Position numbers and translations under genes: made by a program. A stretch of 64,000 nucleotides of DNA, from contig NZ_RBKT01000001.1 in the NCBI RefSeq assembly GCF_003633685.1, positions 4,154,001-4,218,000 on the forward strand, in the 5' to 3' direction. Shown here in pieces: positions 51,864 through 64,000 of the stretch. This DNA comes from Micromonospora pisi (GTDB lineage: Bacteria > Actinomycetota > Actinomycetes > Mycobacteriales > Micromonosporaceae). Every line of letters begins with the position of its first letter. Position 1 is the first letter of the stretch. The notes beneath the pieces are model-generated. The model saw only the letters and a program-made list of their open reading frames with translations, did no database searches and was not told the DNA's origin.

Positions 51864-52425
51864 AGCCGGACTCACTCCCGCGATCGTGGTCGCCGAGGCG
51901 GGCCGGATCGCCGACGAGGTCGGGCTGGACCGGCTCACCCTCGCCGCCGTCGCCCAACGGCTCGGTGTCACCCTGCCCAGCCTCTACAAACACGTACGCG
52001 GGCTCGACGGACTCGCACAACAACTCGCCATCCAGGCCCTGGACGAATTCACCGCACGAGGCACCGACGCCACGCTCGGGCTCGCCGGGCAGGCGGCGAT
52101 GCGGGCACTGGCCGGGGCGTACCGGGACTACGCACAGAGCCACCCGGGCACCTACGCCGCCACCTTGCGCGCCCCGGACCCGACCGACCCCGCGCACGTC
52201 GCCGCCGCCGAGCGGGCGGTACGCGTGATCTACGCGGTACTCGCCGGGTACGGGCTCAGCGGCGACCGGGCGATCGACGCGGCCCGGGCACTGCGCAGCG
52301 CGCTGCACGGGTTCGTCACCCTGGAGGCAGCCCACGGCTTCGGGTTGCCCCGTGACCTCGACCGCTCGTACGAGTTGCTGGTCGACGCACTCGACCGGGC
52401 ATTCCGTACCTGGCCAGAGGGGTGA
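51856..52425 (+). CDS. TetR-family regulator
   Basis: 189-aa repressor. HTH region (residues 8-55): IVVAEAGRIADEVGLDRLTL, AAVAQRLGVTLPSLYKHVRG. The C-terminal ligand domain resembles the WHG/TetR_C_33 type (HPGTYAATL, ARALRSALHGFVTLEAAHGF). Overlaps the upstream hydrolase by 8 nt. Likely controls the hydrolase promoter with its GTTAA/TTAAC dyad, and perhaps the divergent SDR gene; the inducer may be the hydrolase substrate (inference). Confidence 0.9.
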   Translation: MPRAGLTPAIVVAEAGRIADEVGLDRLTLAAVAQRLGVTLPSLYKHVRGLDGLAQQLAIQALDEFTARGTDATLGLAGQAAMRALAGAYRDYAQSHPGTYAATLRAPDPTDPAHVAAAERAVRVIYAVLAGYGLSGDRAIDAARALRSALHGFVTLEAAHGFGLPRDLDRSYELLVDALDRAFRTWPEG

Positions 52426-52440
52426 CACGTGCCGCCGGCT

Positions 52441-53952
52441 TCAGGCCCGGGCGTTCACCCGACCGGAAATCAGACCACCGGCCAACGCCAGGGCGGTGGC
52501 GACCGCGAACCCGGCCAGGTAGGTCCCCGGCCCGGGTTGCCCAGCCGCCGCGAACAGCGCACCGGTGAACGCCAGGACGGTCGCACCGGAGAGCGAATCG
52601 CTCAGTTGCAGGGCGGAACTGTTCCGTCCCTGCTCCTGCGGCGCGGAAAGCTCCAGGGTCAGCACCGAGATCGACGGATAGGCCAGCCCGATCCCCAACC
52701 CGGCCACCGCCCAGGCGACGATCCCCACCACCACCGGCACCGCCTGGGCCAGCATCAACGGCCCGGCGGCGGCAATCCCGGCGGCCATCAGCAGCAAACC
52801 CACCCGGGGGAGGGTGGCGCGCGACGCCGGTGGCCGGATCCGCCCCTGCACCCACGACCCGAACGACCACGAGATCGCCCCAGCCGCCAACGCCGCCCCG
52901 GCCAGTGCCGGTGCGAGTTGCCGCTCCCGGGCGAGCAGCAACGGGATGAACACCTCGGCGCCGACGAAGGCCGCCGCCGCCAGGCCGCGCAACGCGATCA
53001 CCGTCGGCAGACCACGGGCGGCGCGGAGCACCCCGGCCGGCAACAACCGGGGTACGCAGAGAGCCAGGCCGGCGAGGGCCACCACCACCAGTCCGACCGC
53101 GAGCAGACCGGTGCGCTGCCCACCGAGATGCAGCAGTGCGGCGCTCACTGCCGCCCCGGACGCCCAGCCCACCCGGCGCAGTGAACCGGGTGCGATCCGG
53201 TTCGGGGCCGCAGCCCCCACCCCGGTCGAATCGGCCTGCTCCGGACCGGCCGCCGCCGACGCCGCCGGACGACTGATGCCGCGCAGGCCGGGGCGGATCA
53301 GCAGCGCGGCCGGCAACGCCAACAGTGGTACGGCGAGGAACACCCAACGCCAACCGACGTACTGCACGATCAGTCCGGCGATCGCCGGTCCGACGAGTGA
53401 AGGCACCACCCAGGCCCCGGCGAACGCGGCGAAGACCCTCGGGTGCAGCCGCTCCGGATACACCCGGCCGACCACCACGTAGAGCGCGACGATGAGCAGC
53501 CCGGAGCCGAGCCCCTGCACCACCCGCCCGATCACGAGCTGCATCATGCTCTGTGCGCTGCCGGCGATGACGAGGCCGACGACGAACCAGGCGACACCGT
53601 GCCGTACCGGGGCGGCGGGGCCCCGGGCGTCGCTCCACATGCCGGCGACGACCATGGTCACCACGCTGATGGCGGCCGGTCCGCCGAAGGCGAGCGCGTA
53701 CAGCGACAGCCCGTCCAGCGCCTGCGCGACGGTTGGCATGGCGGTGGCGACCGCGAGCGCCTCGAACGCCAGCAGCGAGATCAGCGACACCATGCCCACG
53801 GTCAGCGCCCGGAACGGGCGGGCGAACAGCCCGCCCACGAGCGGCGGCGGGGCCAGGAGTTCGGCGGTCACCGGGAGAACCCGTTCATCTGTGTGCGCCC
53901 CCTCCGGTCCGACCGTCGCCTCGACCGGTCTCATGCCTCCAGCATCGGACAT
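52441..53952 (-). CDS. MFS exporter (DHA2-like)
   Basis: 503-aa major facilitator resembling the EmrB/QacA-type DHA2 exporters. About 12-14 TM segments; LISLLAFEALAVATAMPTVA is the first helix with the DHA2-like TAMPTVA motif, MWSDARGPAAPVRHG is the motif-A loop, and QGLGSGLLIVALYVVVGRVY is motif-C-like. The start at 53952 (MSDAGG) has no good ribosome site; an in-frame ATG at 53934 is an alternative. It is convergent with the TetR gene, 15 nt away, so it could be in the same regulatory neighbourhood (inference). Confidence 0.85.
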   Translation of the reverse strand: MSDAGGMRPVEATVGPEGAHTDERVLPVTAELLAPPPLVGGLFARPFRALTVGMVSLISLLAFEALAVATAMPTVAQALDGLSLYALAFGGPAAISVVTMVVAGMWSDARGPAAPVRHGVAWFVVGLVIAGSAQSMMQLVIGRVVQGLGSGLLIVALYVVVGRVYPERLHPRVFAAFAGAWVVPSLVGPAIAGLIVQYVGWRWVFLAVPLLALPAALLIRPGLRGISRPAASAAAGPEQADSTGVGAAAPNRIAPGSLRRVGWASGAAVSAALLHLGGQRTGLLAVGLVVVALAGLALCVPRLLPAGVLRAARGLPTVIALRGLAAAAFVGAEVFIPLLLARERQLAPALAGAALAAGAISWSFGSWVQGRIRPPASRATLPRVGLLLMAAGIAAAGPLMLAQAVPVVVGIVAWAVAGLGIGLAYPSISVLTLELSAPQEQGRNSSALQLSDSLSGATVLAFTGALFAAAGQPGPGTYLAGFAVATALALAGGLISGRVNARA

Positions 53953-53997
53953 GAACCGGAGTTGAGGTCAAGGCGCGGTACGCGGAGCGCCGCTCGA

Positions 53998-54252
53998 CTA
54001 CACCTGTTGCAACGCCTCGCCTAGTCCTTTGGCCAACCCGGAGAAGTGCTGGTCGGCGATGAGGTGTCCGGCGGTGATGACCAGTGCCAGCGGCCACTCG
54101 ATCACCTGTAGGACAGCGAGCAGGCCGAGACCGGCGTAGTAGGCGATCTTGTCGGTCGGCGGCACGGCGATATCACCGAGACCGGGGATCCGGACCCGAC
54201 CAGCGTACGACTCGACCACCTTGCGCGGGTCGTGCAGGACACCGACGTTCAT
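53998..54252 (-). CDS. Small membrane protein
   Basis: 84-aa protein: MNVGVLHDPRKVVESYAG, then RIPGLGDIAVPPTDKIAYYA, TM-like GLGLLAVLQVIEWPLALVIT, and a C-terminal amphipathic helix. Not recognised by function, but small proteins of this type are often encoded next to CtpI-like P-type ATPases. GGGAGGCGAAG precedes the ATG at 54252. A 22-bp perfect palindrome lies 20 bp upstream of the start. Divergent from the P-type ATPase gene. Confidence 0.6.
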   Translation of the reverse strand: MNVGVLHDPRKVVESYAGRVRIPGLGDIAVPPTDKIAYYAGLGLLAVLQVIEWPLALVITAGHLIADQHFSGLAKGLGEALQQV

Positions 54253-54272
54253 CTTCGCCTCCCGGGTCTGAG

Positions 54273-54294
54273 GTTCCCGCCGGCCGGCGGGAAC
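54273..54294. promoter_or_regulatory. 22-bp perfect palindrome
   Basis: Left arm GTTCCCGCCGG (54273-54283) and its exact complement (54284-54294). Located between the divergent small membrane protein gene and the P-type ATPase gene, close to the former's start; operator or RNA hairpin. Confidence 0.7.
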
Positions 54295-54516
54295 TCCGTT
54301 GTCCGGGTGGCATTCCACCGTCGGCGAGGTCCATGCCCCGCCCCACAAACCCGGTGCCGGTTGCGCGGAACGGGAAACTTCGCCTGGTGGGTGTGCATAA
54401 CGTACCGGTGGTGGGGAAGGCAGGGCCGACCGTCATCCGGGGGGCGATATGGCGTACGCAAGTAACGGGAATCGTCAGCAGGCACAGCGGCGCGCTGCCA
54501 CCATCCGCACGGCTCG

Positions 54517-59001
<4,485 letters not shown>

Positions 59002-59028
59002 TCTCCGGCCCGGTCGACGGCGCGTACG

Positions 59029-59658
59029 TCAGTGCCCCCGGGCCAGCCACTCGTCGAGGTGCGGCGCCTCGGCCCCGATGGTCGTACCGTCTCCGTGGCC
59101 GGTGTGGACGGTGGTGGCCGGGGGAAGGGTCAGCAGCCGCTCCCGGATCGAACCGACGATGGTGCCGAAGTCGCTGTACGAGCGTCCGGTCGCACCCGGC
59201 CCACCGGCAAAAAGCGTGTCACCGGTGAAGACCGCTCCGAGGCGGGGTACGTGAAAGCAGCACGCGCCCGGGCTGTGGCCCGGTGTGTGCAGGACGGTCA
59301 GCACGATCCCGCCGATCTCGATCGTCTGCCCGTCGGTCAGTTCACCGTCGGGTATCACGTCGGGATGGACCTGGTCCCAGAGCACCCGGTCGTCCGGGTG
59401 CAGCAGCACCGGCGCGCCGGTCGCCTCGCCGAGGGCCGGCGCCACCCGTACGTGGTCGTCGTGCGCGTGGCTGGCGAGGATCGCCCGCACCCGCCGGCCA
59501 CCGACCGTACGCAGAATCGTCTCCACGTCGTGCGGCGCGTCGATGACCACACACTCGTCGTCGTCGCCGACGACCCAGACGTTGTTCTCCACGTCGAAGG
59601 TCTGGCCGTCGAGAGAGAAGGTCCCCTTGGTCACCGCGTGGTCGATCCGGGCGGTCAT
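59029..59658 (-). CDS. Metallo-beta-lactamase-fold hydrolase (glyoxalase II-like)
   Basis: 209-aa MBL hydrolase. The metal site SHAHDDHV (HxHxDH), then HTPGHSPGAC, FTGDTLFAGGPGATG and a final HTGHGDGTT. It probably hydrolyses the S-formylmycothiol or another thioester formed by the upstream dehydrogenase. The start overlaps the dehydrogenase stop by one base (TGATG), showing coupling. The same MscR-MBL pair exists in M. tuberculosis (Rv2259-Rv2260). Confidence 0.92.
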   Translation of the reverse strand: MTARIDHAVTKGTFSLDGQTFDVENNVWVVGDDDECVVIDAPHDVETILRTVGGRRVRAILASHAHDDHVRVAPALGEATGAPVLLHPDDRVLWDQVHPDVIPDGELTDGQTIEIGGIVLTVLHTPGHSPGACCFHVPRLGAVFTGDTLFAGGPGATGRSYSDFGTIVGSIRERLLTLPPATTVHTGHGDGTTIGAEAPHLDEWLARGH

Positions 59659-60746
59659 CAGAAGACCACCACCGACCGGAGTACGTCGCCCCGGTGCATC
59701 CGGGCGAACGCCTCCTCCACCTGGTCCAGGGCGATCTCCTCGGTGACGAAGCTGTCCAGGTCCAGCCGCCCCTGCAGGTAGAGCTCGGTCAGCAAAGGGA
59801 AGTCCCGGCTGGGCAGGCAGTCGCCGTACCAGCTCGACTTGAGGGCGCCGCCGCGTCCGAAGACGTCCAGCAGCGGCAGCTCGGGGACCTTCATCTCCGG
59901 GGTGGGGACCCCGACCAGGACCACCGTGCCGGCCAGGTCCCGGGCGTAGAACGCCTGCTGCCAGGTCTCCGGTCGGCCGACCGCGTCGACCACCACGTCG
60001 GCACCGAACCCGCCGGTCAGTGCCCGGATCGCCTCGACCGGGTCGGTCTCCCGGGCGTTCACGGTGTGGGTGGCGCCGAAGCCCTTCGCCCACTCCAGTT
60101 TCCGGGGGTCGGTGTCCACCGCGATGATCGTGGTCGCGCCGGCCAGGACGGCACCGGCGACCGCACCGTCACCCACCCCGCCGCAGCCGATCACCGCGAC
60201 CGAGTCGCCCCGGGTCACCTGTCCGGTGTTCATCGCCGCGCCGAGCCCGGCCATCACTCCGCAGCCGAGCAGGCCGACCGCGGCCGGTCGGGCCGCCGGG
60301 TCGACCTTGGTGCACTGTCCGGCGTGAACCAGGGTCTTCTCCACGAACGCGCCGATGCCCAGGGCCGGTGCGAGTTCGGTGCCGTCGGTGAGGGTCATCT
60401 TCTGGGTGGCGTTGTGCGTGTTGAAGCAGTACCACGGCTTGCCCCGGTTGCAGGCCCGGCAGTCACCACACACGGCCCGCCAGTTCAGTACGACGAAGTC
60501 GCCCGGTGCCACGCCGGTGACGCCCTCGCCGACCTGCTCCACGATCCCGGCCGCCTCGTGTCCCAGCAGGAACGGGTAGTCGTCGTTGATACCGCCTTCG
60601 CGGTAGTGCAGATCGGTGTGGCACACCCCGCAGCTCTGCACCCGCACCACTGCCTCGCCCGGCCCGGGGTCCGGTACGACGATCGTGGCGACCTCGACCG
60701 GTGCACCCCTGGCCCTCGAGATGACACCGCGTACTTCCTGACCCAC
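59658..60746 (-). CDS. mscR: S-(hydroxymethyl)mycothiol dehydrogenase
   Basis: 362-aa zinc-dependent medium-chain dehydrogenase that oxidises the formaldehyde-mycothiol adduct to S-formylmycothiol. Motifs: catalytic-zinc [15 protein letters not shown] and [14 protein letters not shown], structural zinc [15 protein letters not shown] with the next Cys, NAD-binding [15 protein letters not shown] followed by [19 protein letters not shown]. The N-terminal SQEVRG-like opening ([13 protein letters not shown]) matches MscR. Coupled to the MBL hydrolase. Supports mycothiol as the organism's thiol. Confidence 0.93.
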   Translation of the reverse strand: MGQEVRGVISRARGAPVEVATIVVPDPGPGEAVVRVQSCGVCHTDLHYREGGINDDYPFLLGHEAAGIVEQVGEGVTGVAPGDFVVLNWRAVCGDCRACNRGKPWYCFNTHNATQKMTLTDGTELAPALGIGAFVEKTLVHAGQCTKVDPAARPAAVGLLGCGVMAGLGAAMNTGQVTRGDSVAVIGCGGVGDGAVAGAVLAGATTIIAVDTDPRKLEWAKGFGATHTVNARETDPVEAIRALTGGFGADVVVDAVGRPETWQQAFYARDLAGTVVLVGVPTPEMKVPELPLLDVFGRGGALKSSWYGDCLPSRDFPLLTELYLQGRLDLDSFVTEEIALDQVEEAFARMHRGDVLRSVVVF

Positions 60747-60832
60747 TGATCCGCCCTCGCCTTCGCCGTGATCGATTCCTCGGTCTTGATCTCGGAGGTA
60801 TCACATCATGCGCATGAATCGAGGACCAGCCG

Positions 60833-61456
60833 TCAATCGCCGAGCAGCCAGCCATTCTGCTCGGCGATCCGGACCGCTTCCGTCCGGTTGTGTGCGCCGG
60901 TCTTGCCGATCGCGGCGGAGAGGTGGTTGCGTACGGTCCCCTCGGAGAGGTGCAGCATCCGGGCGAGCGCGGCGACCGTGCCCCCGCTCCGGGCCACCCG
61001 CAACACCTCGGTCTCCCGCGCGGTAAGCGGGCTGAATCCGCTGGCGAGGGTCTCCGCGGCGAGGGTCGGGTCGACCACCCGGAGTCCGGCGTGGACCCGG
61101 CGGACCGCGTCGGCGAGTTGCCGGGCCGGGGTGTCCTTGACGACGAAACCATCCGCGCCGGCCTCCATCGCCCGTCGCAGATAGCCGGGGCGTCCGAAGG
61201 TGGTGACCACCAGCACCCGGCATTCCGGCCGGGCCGCCCGCAGCGCGGCGGTGGCCCCGATCCCGTCCAGGCCGGGCATCTCCACGTCCAGCAGCGCGAT
61301 GTCGGGCCGGGTACGGCGCGCCGCGTCCACCACCTCGTCGCCGCGCCCGACCTCGGCGACCACGGTCAGGTCCGGTTCGAGGGAGAGGAGCGCCGCCAGG
61401 GCGCCCCGGACCAGTGCCTGATCGTCGGCGAGCAGCAGCCGGATGGGTTCGGTCAT
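60833..61456 (-). CDS. LuxR-family (NarL/DesR-type) response regulator
   Basis: 207-aa response regulator. Receiver: acidic pocket LLADDQ, phospho-acceptor Asp near 54 (DIALLDVEMPGLDG), TTFGRPGYL with Thr, and Lys in VVKDTP. LuxR HTH (about 140-205): LTARETEVLRVARSGGTVA, ARMLHLSEGTVRNHLSAAIG. The ATG overlaps the histidine-kinase stop as ATGA. It is the last gene of the ABC-permease-kinase-regulator set. Likely governs expression of this transporter, as DesKR/LiaRS-type systems do. Confidence 0.93.
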   Translation of the reverse strand: MTEPIRLLLADDQALVRGALAALLSLEPDLTVVAEVGRGDEVVDAARRTRPDIALLDVEMPGLDGIGATAALRAARPECRVLVVTTFGRPGYLRRAMEAGADGFVVKDTPARQLADAVRRVHAGLRVVDPTLAAETLASGFSPLTARETEVLRVARSGGTVAALARMLHLSEGTVRNHLSAAIGKTGAHNRTEAVRIAEQNGWLLGD

Positions 61457-62649
61457 CCGGCTCGCCGGTCCAGTTCGACCCGGAGCCGGAAGCCCCTGCC
61501 GCCGGGTCCGCGCCCCACGGTGACCCGCCCGCCAGCCTGTTCGGCCCGTTCCCGGAGCCCGAGCAGGCCGTGCCCGCCAACCGGCCGGTCCGATCCGTCG
61601 ACCGGTACGCGGTCGGGCTGACCTTCCTCCGGCCCCCGGCCGTCGTCGAGTACCTCGACCATGTCGTGACCGACCCGGACGGTGCAGCGCCGGGCACCGC
61701 TGTGCCGTACCACGTTCGTGACCCCTTCCCGTACCGCCCAGCCGAAGAGTTCGGACCGGGCTTCCGGCAGGCCAACGGCGGCGGCGGGCAGGTCGGCCTC
61801 GATGCCCGCCGCGTCCAGCGCCGTGCGGGCGCCGGCCAACTCGGTCGCGAGGGTGACCTCACGGTACGCCCCGACGGTGCTGCGTACGTCGGCCAGCGCC
61901 TCGCGGGCCAGCCGTTCCACGTCGGCGACCTCCACCGCCGCTCGGCCCGGGTCCACCTCGAGCAACCGGCCGGCGAGTTCGGCCTTGACCGCCACCACGG
62001 TCAGCGAATGGCCGAGGATGTCGTGCAGGTCGCGGGCGGTCCGGGACCGTTCCCCGGCGACCGCCAACCGGTGGATCTCCCGCTGTGCGGCGAGCAGGTC
62101 GGCGTTCCGTTCGGCCAGCCGGGTCACGCCGAAGGTGGCAAAGGCGGCGAGCAGTACGGCGAAGACCAGGTCGGACTGGCCGCGCCAGCCGGGTACGGCG
62201 AACGGCGTGACCGCCGCGACCAGGGCCATCACGCCGACGAAGACCAGGGCGGCGCGCAGTGGCAGCAACATCACCGCGGCGGTGCTGAGGTAGACCAGGG
62301 TGACCAGCCAGTCCGCGCCCACCCCGGGGATGGCCAACAGGCTGAGCCCGAACAGCAGGCCGAGCAGTGCCCAACTGAGCCGGTCGCCGAGATGACCCCA
62401 GGTGGGTACGGCACCGAGCGCCCGACGGCGGTGTCGGGCCCGGACCATCAACGCGAAGATCAGCACGTAGCAGAGGCCGAACCCGAGCAGGGCCCCGACC
62501 GCCAGGTCCCGCGCGAAGCCGGGCGGGTGCTGCCAGGCCGTGCTGATCGGGTGGCTGAGGTAGACCAGCCAGATGCCGCCGACCGCCCAGCCGAAATCCC
62601 GCCGGCTGCGGCGTCCGGGCCACCAGGCCGAGTGGTCCGGGGAGGTCAC
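61453..62649 (-). CDS. Sensor histidine kinase (HisKA_3 type)
   Basis: 398-aa membrane sensor. Six or so TM segments (about 15-170: WAVGGIWLVYLSHPISTAW, LAVGALLGFGLCYVLIFAL, LSWALLGLLFGLSLLAI, VYLSTAAVMLLPLRAALVFV) come before a coiled HisKA_3 module: ERSRTARDLHDILGHSLTVV with the phospho-accepting His. Then HATPase_c: AVREGVTNVVRHSGARRCTV (N-box) and VLDDGRGPEEG / GHGLLGLRERAE (G-boxes). The GTG start at 62649 has a weak ribosome site. It pairs with the LuxR-type regulator and shares an operon with the ABC exporter. Confidence 0.9.
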   Translation of the reverse strand: MTSPDHSAWWPGRRSRRDFGWAVGGIWLVYLSHPISTAWQHPPGFARDLAVGALLGFGLCYVLIFALMVRARHRRRALGAVPTWGHLGDRLSWALLGLLFGLSLLAIPGVGADWLVTLVYLSTAAVMLLPLRAALVFVGVMALVAAVTPFAVPGWRGQSDLVFAVLLAAFATFGVTRLAERNADLLAAQREIHRLAVAGERSRTARDLHDILGHSLTVVAVKAELAGRLLEVDPGRAAVEVADVERLAREALADVRSTVGAYREVTLATELAGARTALDAAGIEADLPAAAVGLPEARSELFGWAVREGVTNVVRHSGARRCTVRVGHDMVEVLDDGRGPEEGQPDRVPVDGSDRPVGGHGLLGLRERAEQAGGRVTVGRGPGGRGFRLRVELDRRAG

Positions 62650-62726
62650 TCGGCCACCATAACCACGCTGGTCGCCGCCGACCGCCGCGTACCGGCTGGT
62701 CGGGGCTGGCGACCCGGACGAGCGGG

Positions 62727-63518
62727 TCACACCCGTTGGGTGTCGCGGCGGAACAGCCGGGCGGCGCCGAAACTGAAGACGACGGTCCAGGCCAGTACGT
62801 TCGCCACCGACGCCAGGGTGAACCCCGATCCGGTCAGCGGGCTGCGGGCGATCTCGCCGAGGCCGTACACCGGGGTGAACTTGGCGATCTCCTGCATGGC
62901 GTGCGGCAGCACCTCCAGTGGCACGAAGAGACCGCCGAACATCGCCAGGATGGCGAGGATCGGGCCGAGGAACTGCATCACGTTCTCGGCCGGGGCGAGG
63001 TAGCCGACGAAGAGCCCGAAGGCGGCGAAGACGAGCGAGCCGATCCAGGCGGCCAGCCCGGCGAGCAGCCAGACGTGTGCCGGCAGGCGGACTCCGGACA
63101 CCGCGCCGACCGCGAACTCCACCACCACCGCGATCAGGCCGAGAACCATCGCGGTCAGCACCTTCGTGGTCACGTACGCGGCCGGGCGCAGTGGGGTGAG
63201 GCGAAGCTGACGACTCCAGCCGAGGGCTCGTTCGACGGCGACCATTCCGCCGCCGCTGGTGGTGGCGACCATCGCGCCGTACACCGCCAGGCTGATCATG
63301 ATGTAGCCGGTGACCGGGGAGCCGTTGTCGAGCGTCTGCCCGCGCTGCGGCAGGCCGAAGAGGAGGAAGAAGACCGCCGGCATCACCAGGATGAAGATCA
63401 TCGTGCGCCGGTTGCGGAGCACCCGGCGGATCTCCAGCAGCAGGAAGGTCGGCGTGAACCCGCCCATGGCGGGACGCTGCCGGGGCGTCGTGGGCAGGGT
63501 CTGGGCGCTGCTGGTCAT
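62727..63518 (-). CDS. ABC-2-type transporter permease
   Basis: 263-aa membrane permease with about six TM segments. TFLLLEIRRVLRNRRTMIFI opens the first; the ABC-2 signature PVFFLLFG-like segment (VMPAVFFLLFGLPQRG), MVAVERALGWSRQLRLTPL, and LGPILAILAMFGGLFVPLEV with the conserved L-P loop follow. Overlaps the ATPase gene by 4 nt (ATGA). DrrB-like exporters of antibiotics or lipids share this layout; the substrate is unknown. Confidence 0.9.
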   Translation of the reverse strand: MTSSAQTLPTTPRQRPAMGGFTPTFLLLEIRRVLRNRRTMIFILVMPAVFFLLFGLPQRGQTLDNGSPVTGYIMISLAVYGAMVATTSGGGMVAVERALGWSRQLRLTPLRPAAYVTTKVLTAMVLGLIAVVVEFAVGAVSGVRLPAHVWLLAGLAAWIGSLVFAAFGLFVGYLAPAENVMQFLGPILAILAMFGGLFVPLEVLPHAMQEIAKFTPVYGLGEIARSPLTGSGFTLASVANVLAWTVVFSFGAARLFRRDTQRV

Positions 63519-64000
63519 CGGGTCCTCCGGTCGGTGCCGCGGGTGGAGGCGTCGCCGCCGGCGGGCGCCCCGGTGGTGGTGAGCGCGAGGAAGGCTTCCT
63601 CTAGGTTGCGCGAGGTGATCTCCAGGTCGCGTGCGGAGGTGGCGGTGAGCAGGTGCCGGGCCACCGCGTCGGAGTCGCTGGCGTGCAGCAGTACGGTGTC
63701 GCCGCGTACCTCGACCGAGTCCACGCCGGGCAGTGCGGCCAGCCGTACCTGGTCGGCGCCGGGCAGCGTGGCCCGGACCACCCGACCCGCGGCCAGGTTC
63801 TTGATCTCGGCACTGGTGCCGTCGGCGACGATCCGTCCCTGCCGCACCAGCACGATCCGGTCGGCGTACGCGTCCGCCTCCTCCAGGTAGTGGGTGGCGA
63901 ACAGGATCGTCCGCCCGGATCGGGCGTCCTCCCGGATCGCGGTCCAGAAGTCCCGGCGTCCCTCGACGTCCATCCCGGTCGTCGGTTCGTCCAGCACCAT
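63515..64000 (-). CDS. ABC transporter ATP-binding protein, N-terminal part cut by window edge
   Basis: The last 161 codons of a DrrA/CcmA-type ATPase are present; the Walker A region lies outside the window. The Walker B segment LDEPTTGMDVEGRRDFW (Glu of the catalytic pair) and the switch His in ATHYLEEADAYADRI are visible. The C-terminal extension (GTSAEIKNLAAGRVVRATLP, then an auxiliary domain) is as in daunorubicin-resistance-type ATPases. It starts the leftward operon ATPase-permease-kinase-regulator. The protein ends GTDRRTR; a start cannot be given. Confidence 0.9.
   Translation of the reverse strand: MVLDEPTTGMDVEGRRDFWTAIREDARSGRTILFATHYLEEADAYADRIVLVRQGRIVADGTSAEIKNLAAGRVVRATLPGADQVRLAALPGVDSVEVRGDTVLLHASDSDAVARHLLTATSARDLEITSRNLEEAFLALTTTGAPAGGDASTRGTDRRTR

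Overview
The window is high-GC actinobacterial DNA, most likely from a Micromonosporaceae member (Micromonospora or a close relative). The evidence is the strong G/C third-position bias, frequent GTG/TTG starts, mycothiol-dependent formaldehyde detoxification, an XRE/DUF397 pair, and the fhaA-fhaB-pstP order next to a tRNA-Leu. That gene order normally lies near oriC. A parS-like 16-mer at 49082-49097, one base off the ParB consensus, fits an origin-proximal position. Genus and replichore position are inference.

Left part (1-17.3 kb). The start of the Ser/Thr-kinase signalling and cell-shape cluster (fhaA, fhaB, 5' part of pstP) runs leftward. A tRNA-Leu(CAG) with a strong hairpin separates it from a rightward surface-glycan group: sugar-nucleotide epimerase, GT26 glycosyltransferase, GH88-like hydrolase and SDR. 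Next come an XRE regulator with its DUF397 partner, small hypothetical proteins, two PASTA-domain membrane proteins (one with eleven D-x-T-x-x-L-P repeats), a glutamate-cysteine-ligase family enzyme, and a divergent yceI/marR pair with a visible operator.

Middle part (17.4-36.2 kb). A 909-aa HTH-STAND ATPase-TPR regulator is followed by an MMPL transporter. A leftward leucine/isovalerate catabolism operon comes next (TetR, biotin carboxylase, HMG-CoA lyase, carboxyltransferase, acyl-CoA dehydrogenase), with no biotin-carrier domain visible. Then come a divergent HSP90-family ATPase plus giant TPR protein operon and an MFS exporter behind a MerR-type promoter.

Right part (36.2-64 kb). It carries secreted and lipoprotein genes, a sulfurtransferase, and a second EntS-like MFS exporter with an apparent leader-peptide attenuator. 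Further on are a secreted repeat protein, an SGNH hydrolase, proS, rfbC-like, CBS, SufE, DsbA-like and YbaK genes. A TetR-controlled hydrolase and a DHA2-like MFS follow. A 1494-residue CtpI-like P-type ATPase contains a degenerate copy of its own catalytic core. The last genes are mscR with an MBL hydrolase and an ABC exporter with a LuxR-type two-component system, cut by the right edge.

The observations most worth testing are: the phospho-acceptor-like repeat array next to FHA and PASTA genes; the HSP90-TPR operon; the twin MerR-type promoters at 33.9 and 46.1 kb; the MFS attenuator; the parS-like site; and the P-type ATPase pseudo-core. No CRISPR array, prophage, insertion sequence or rRNA was seen.
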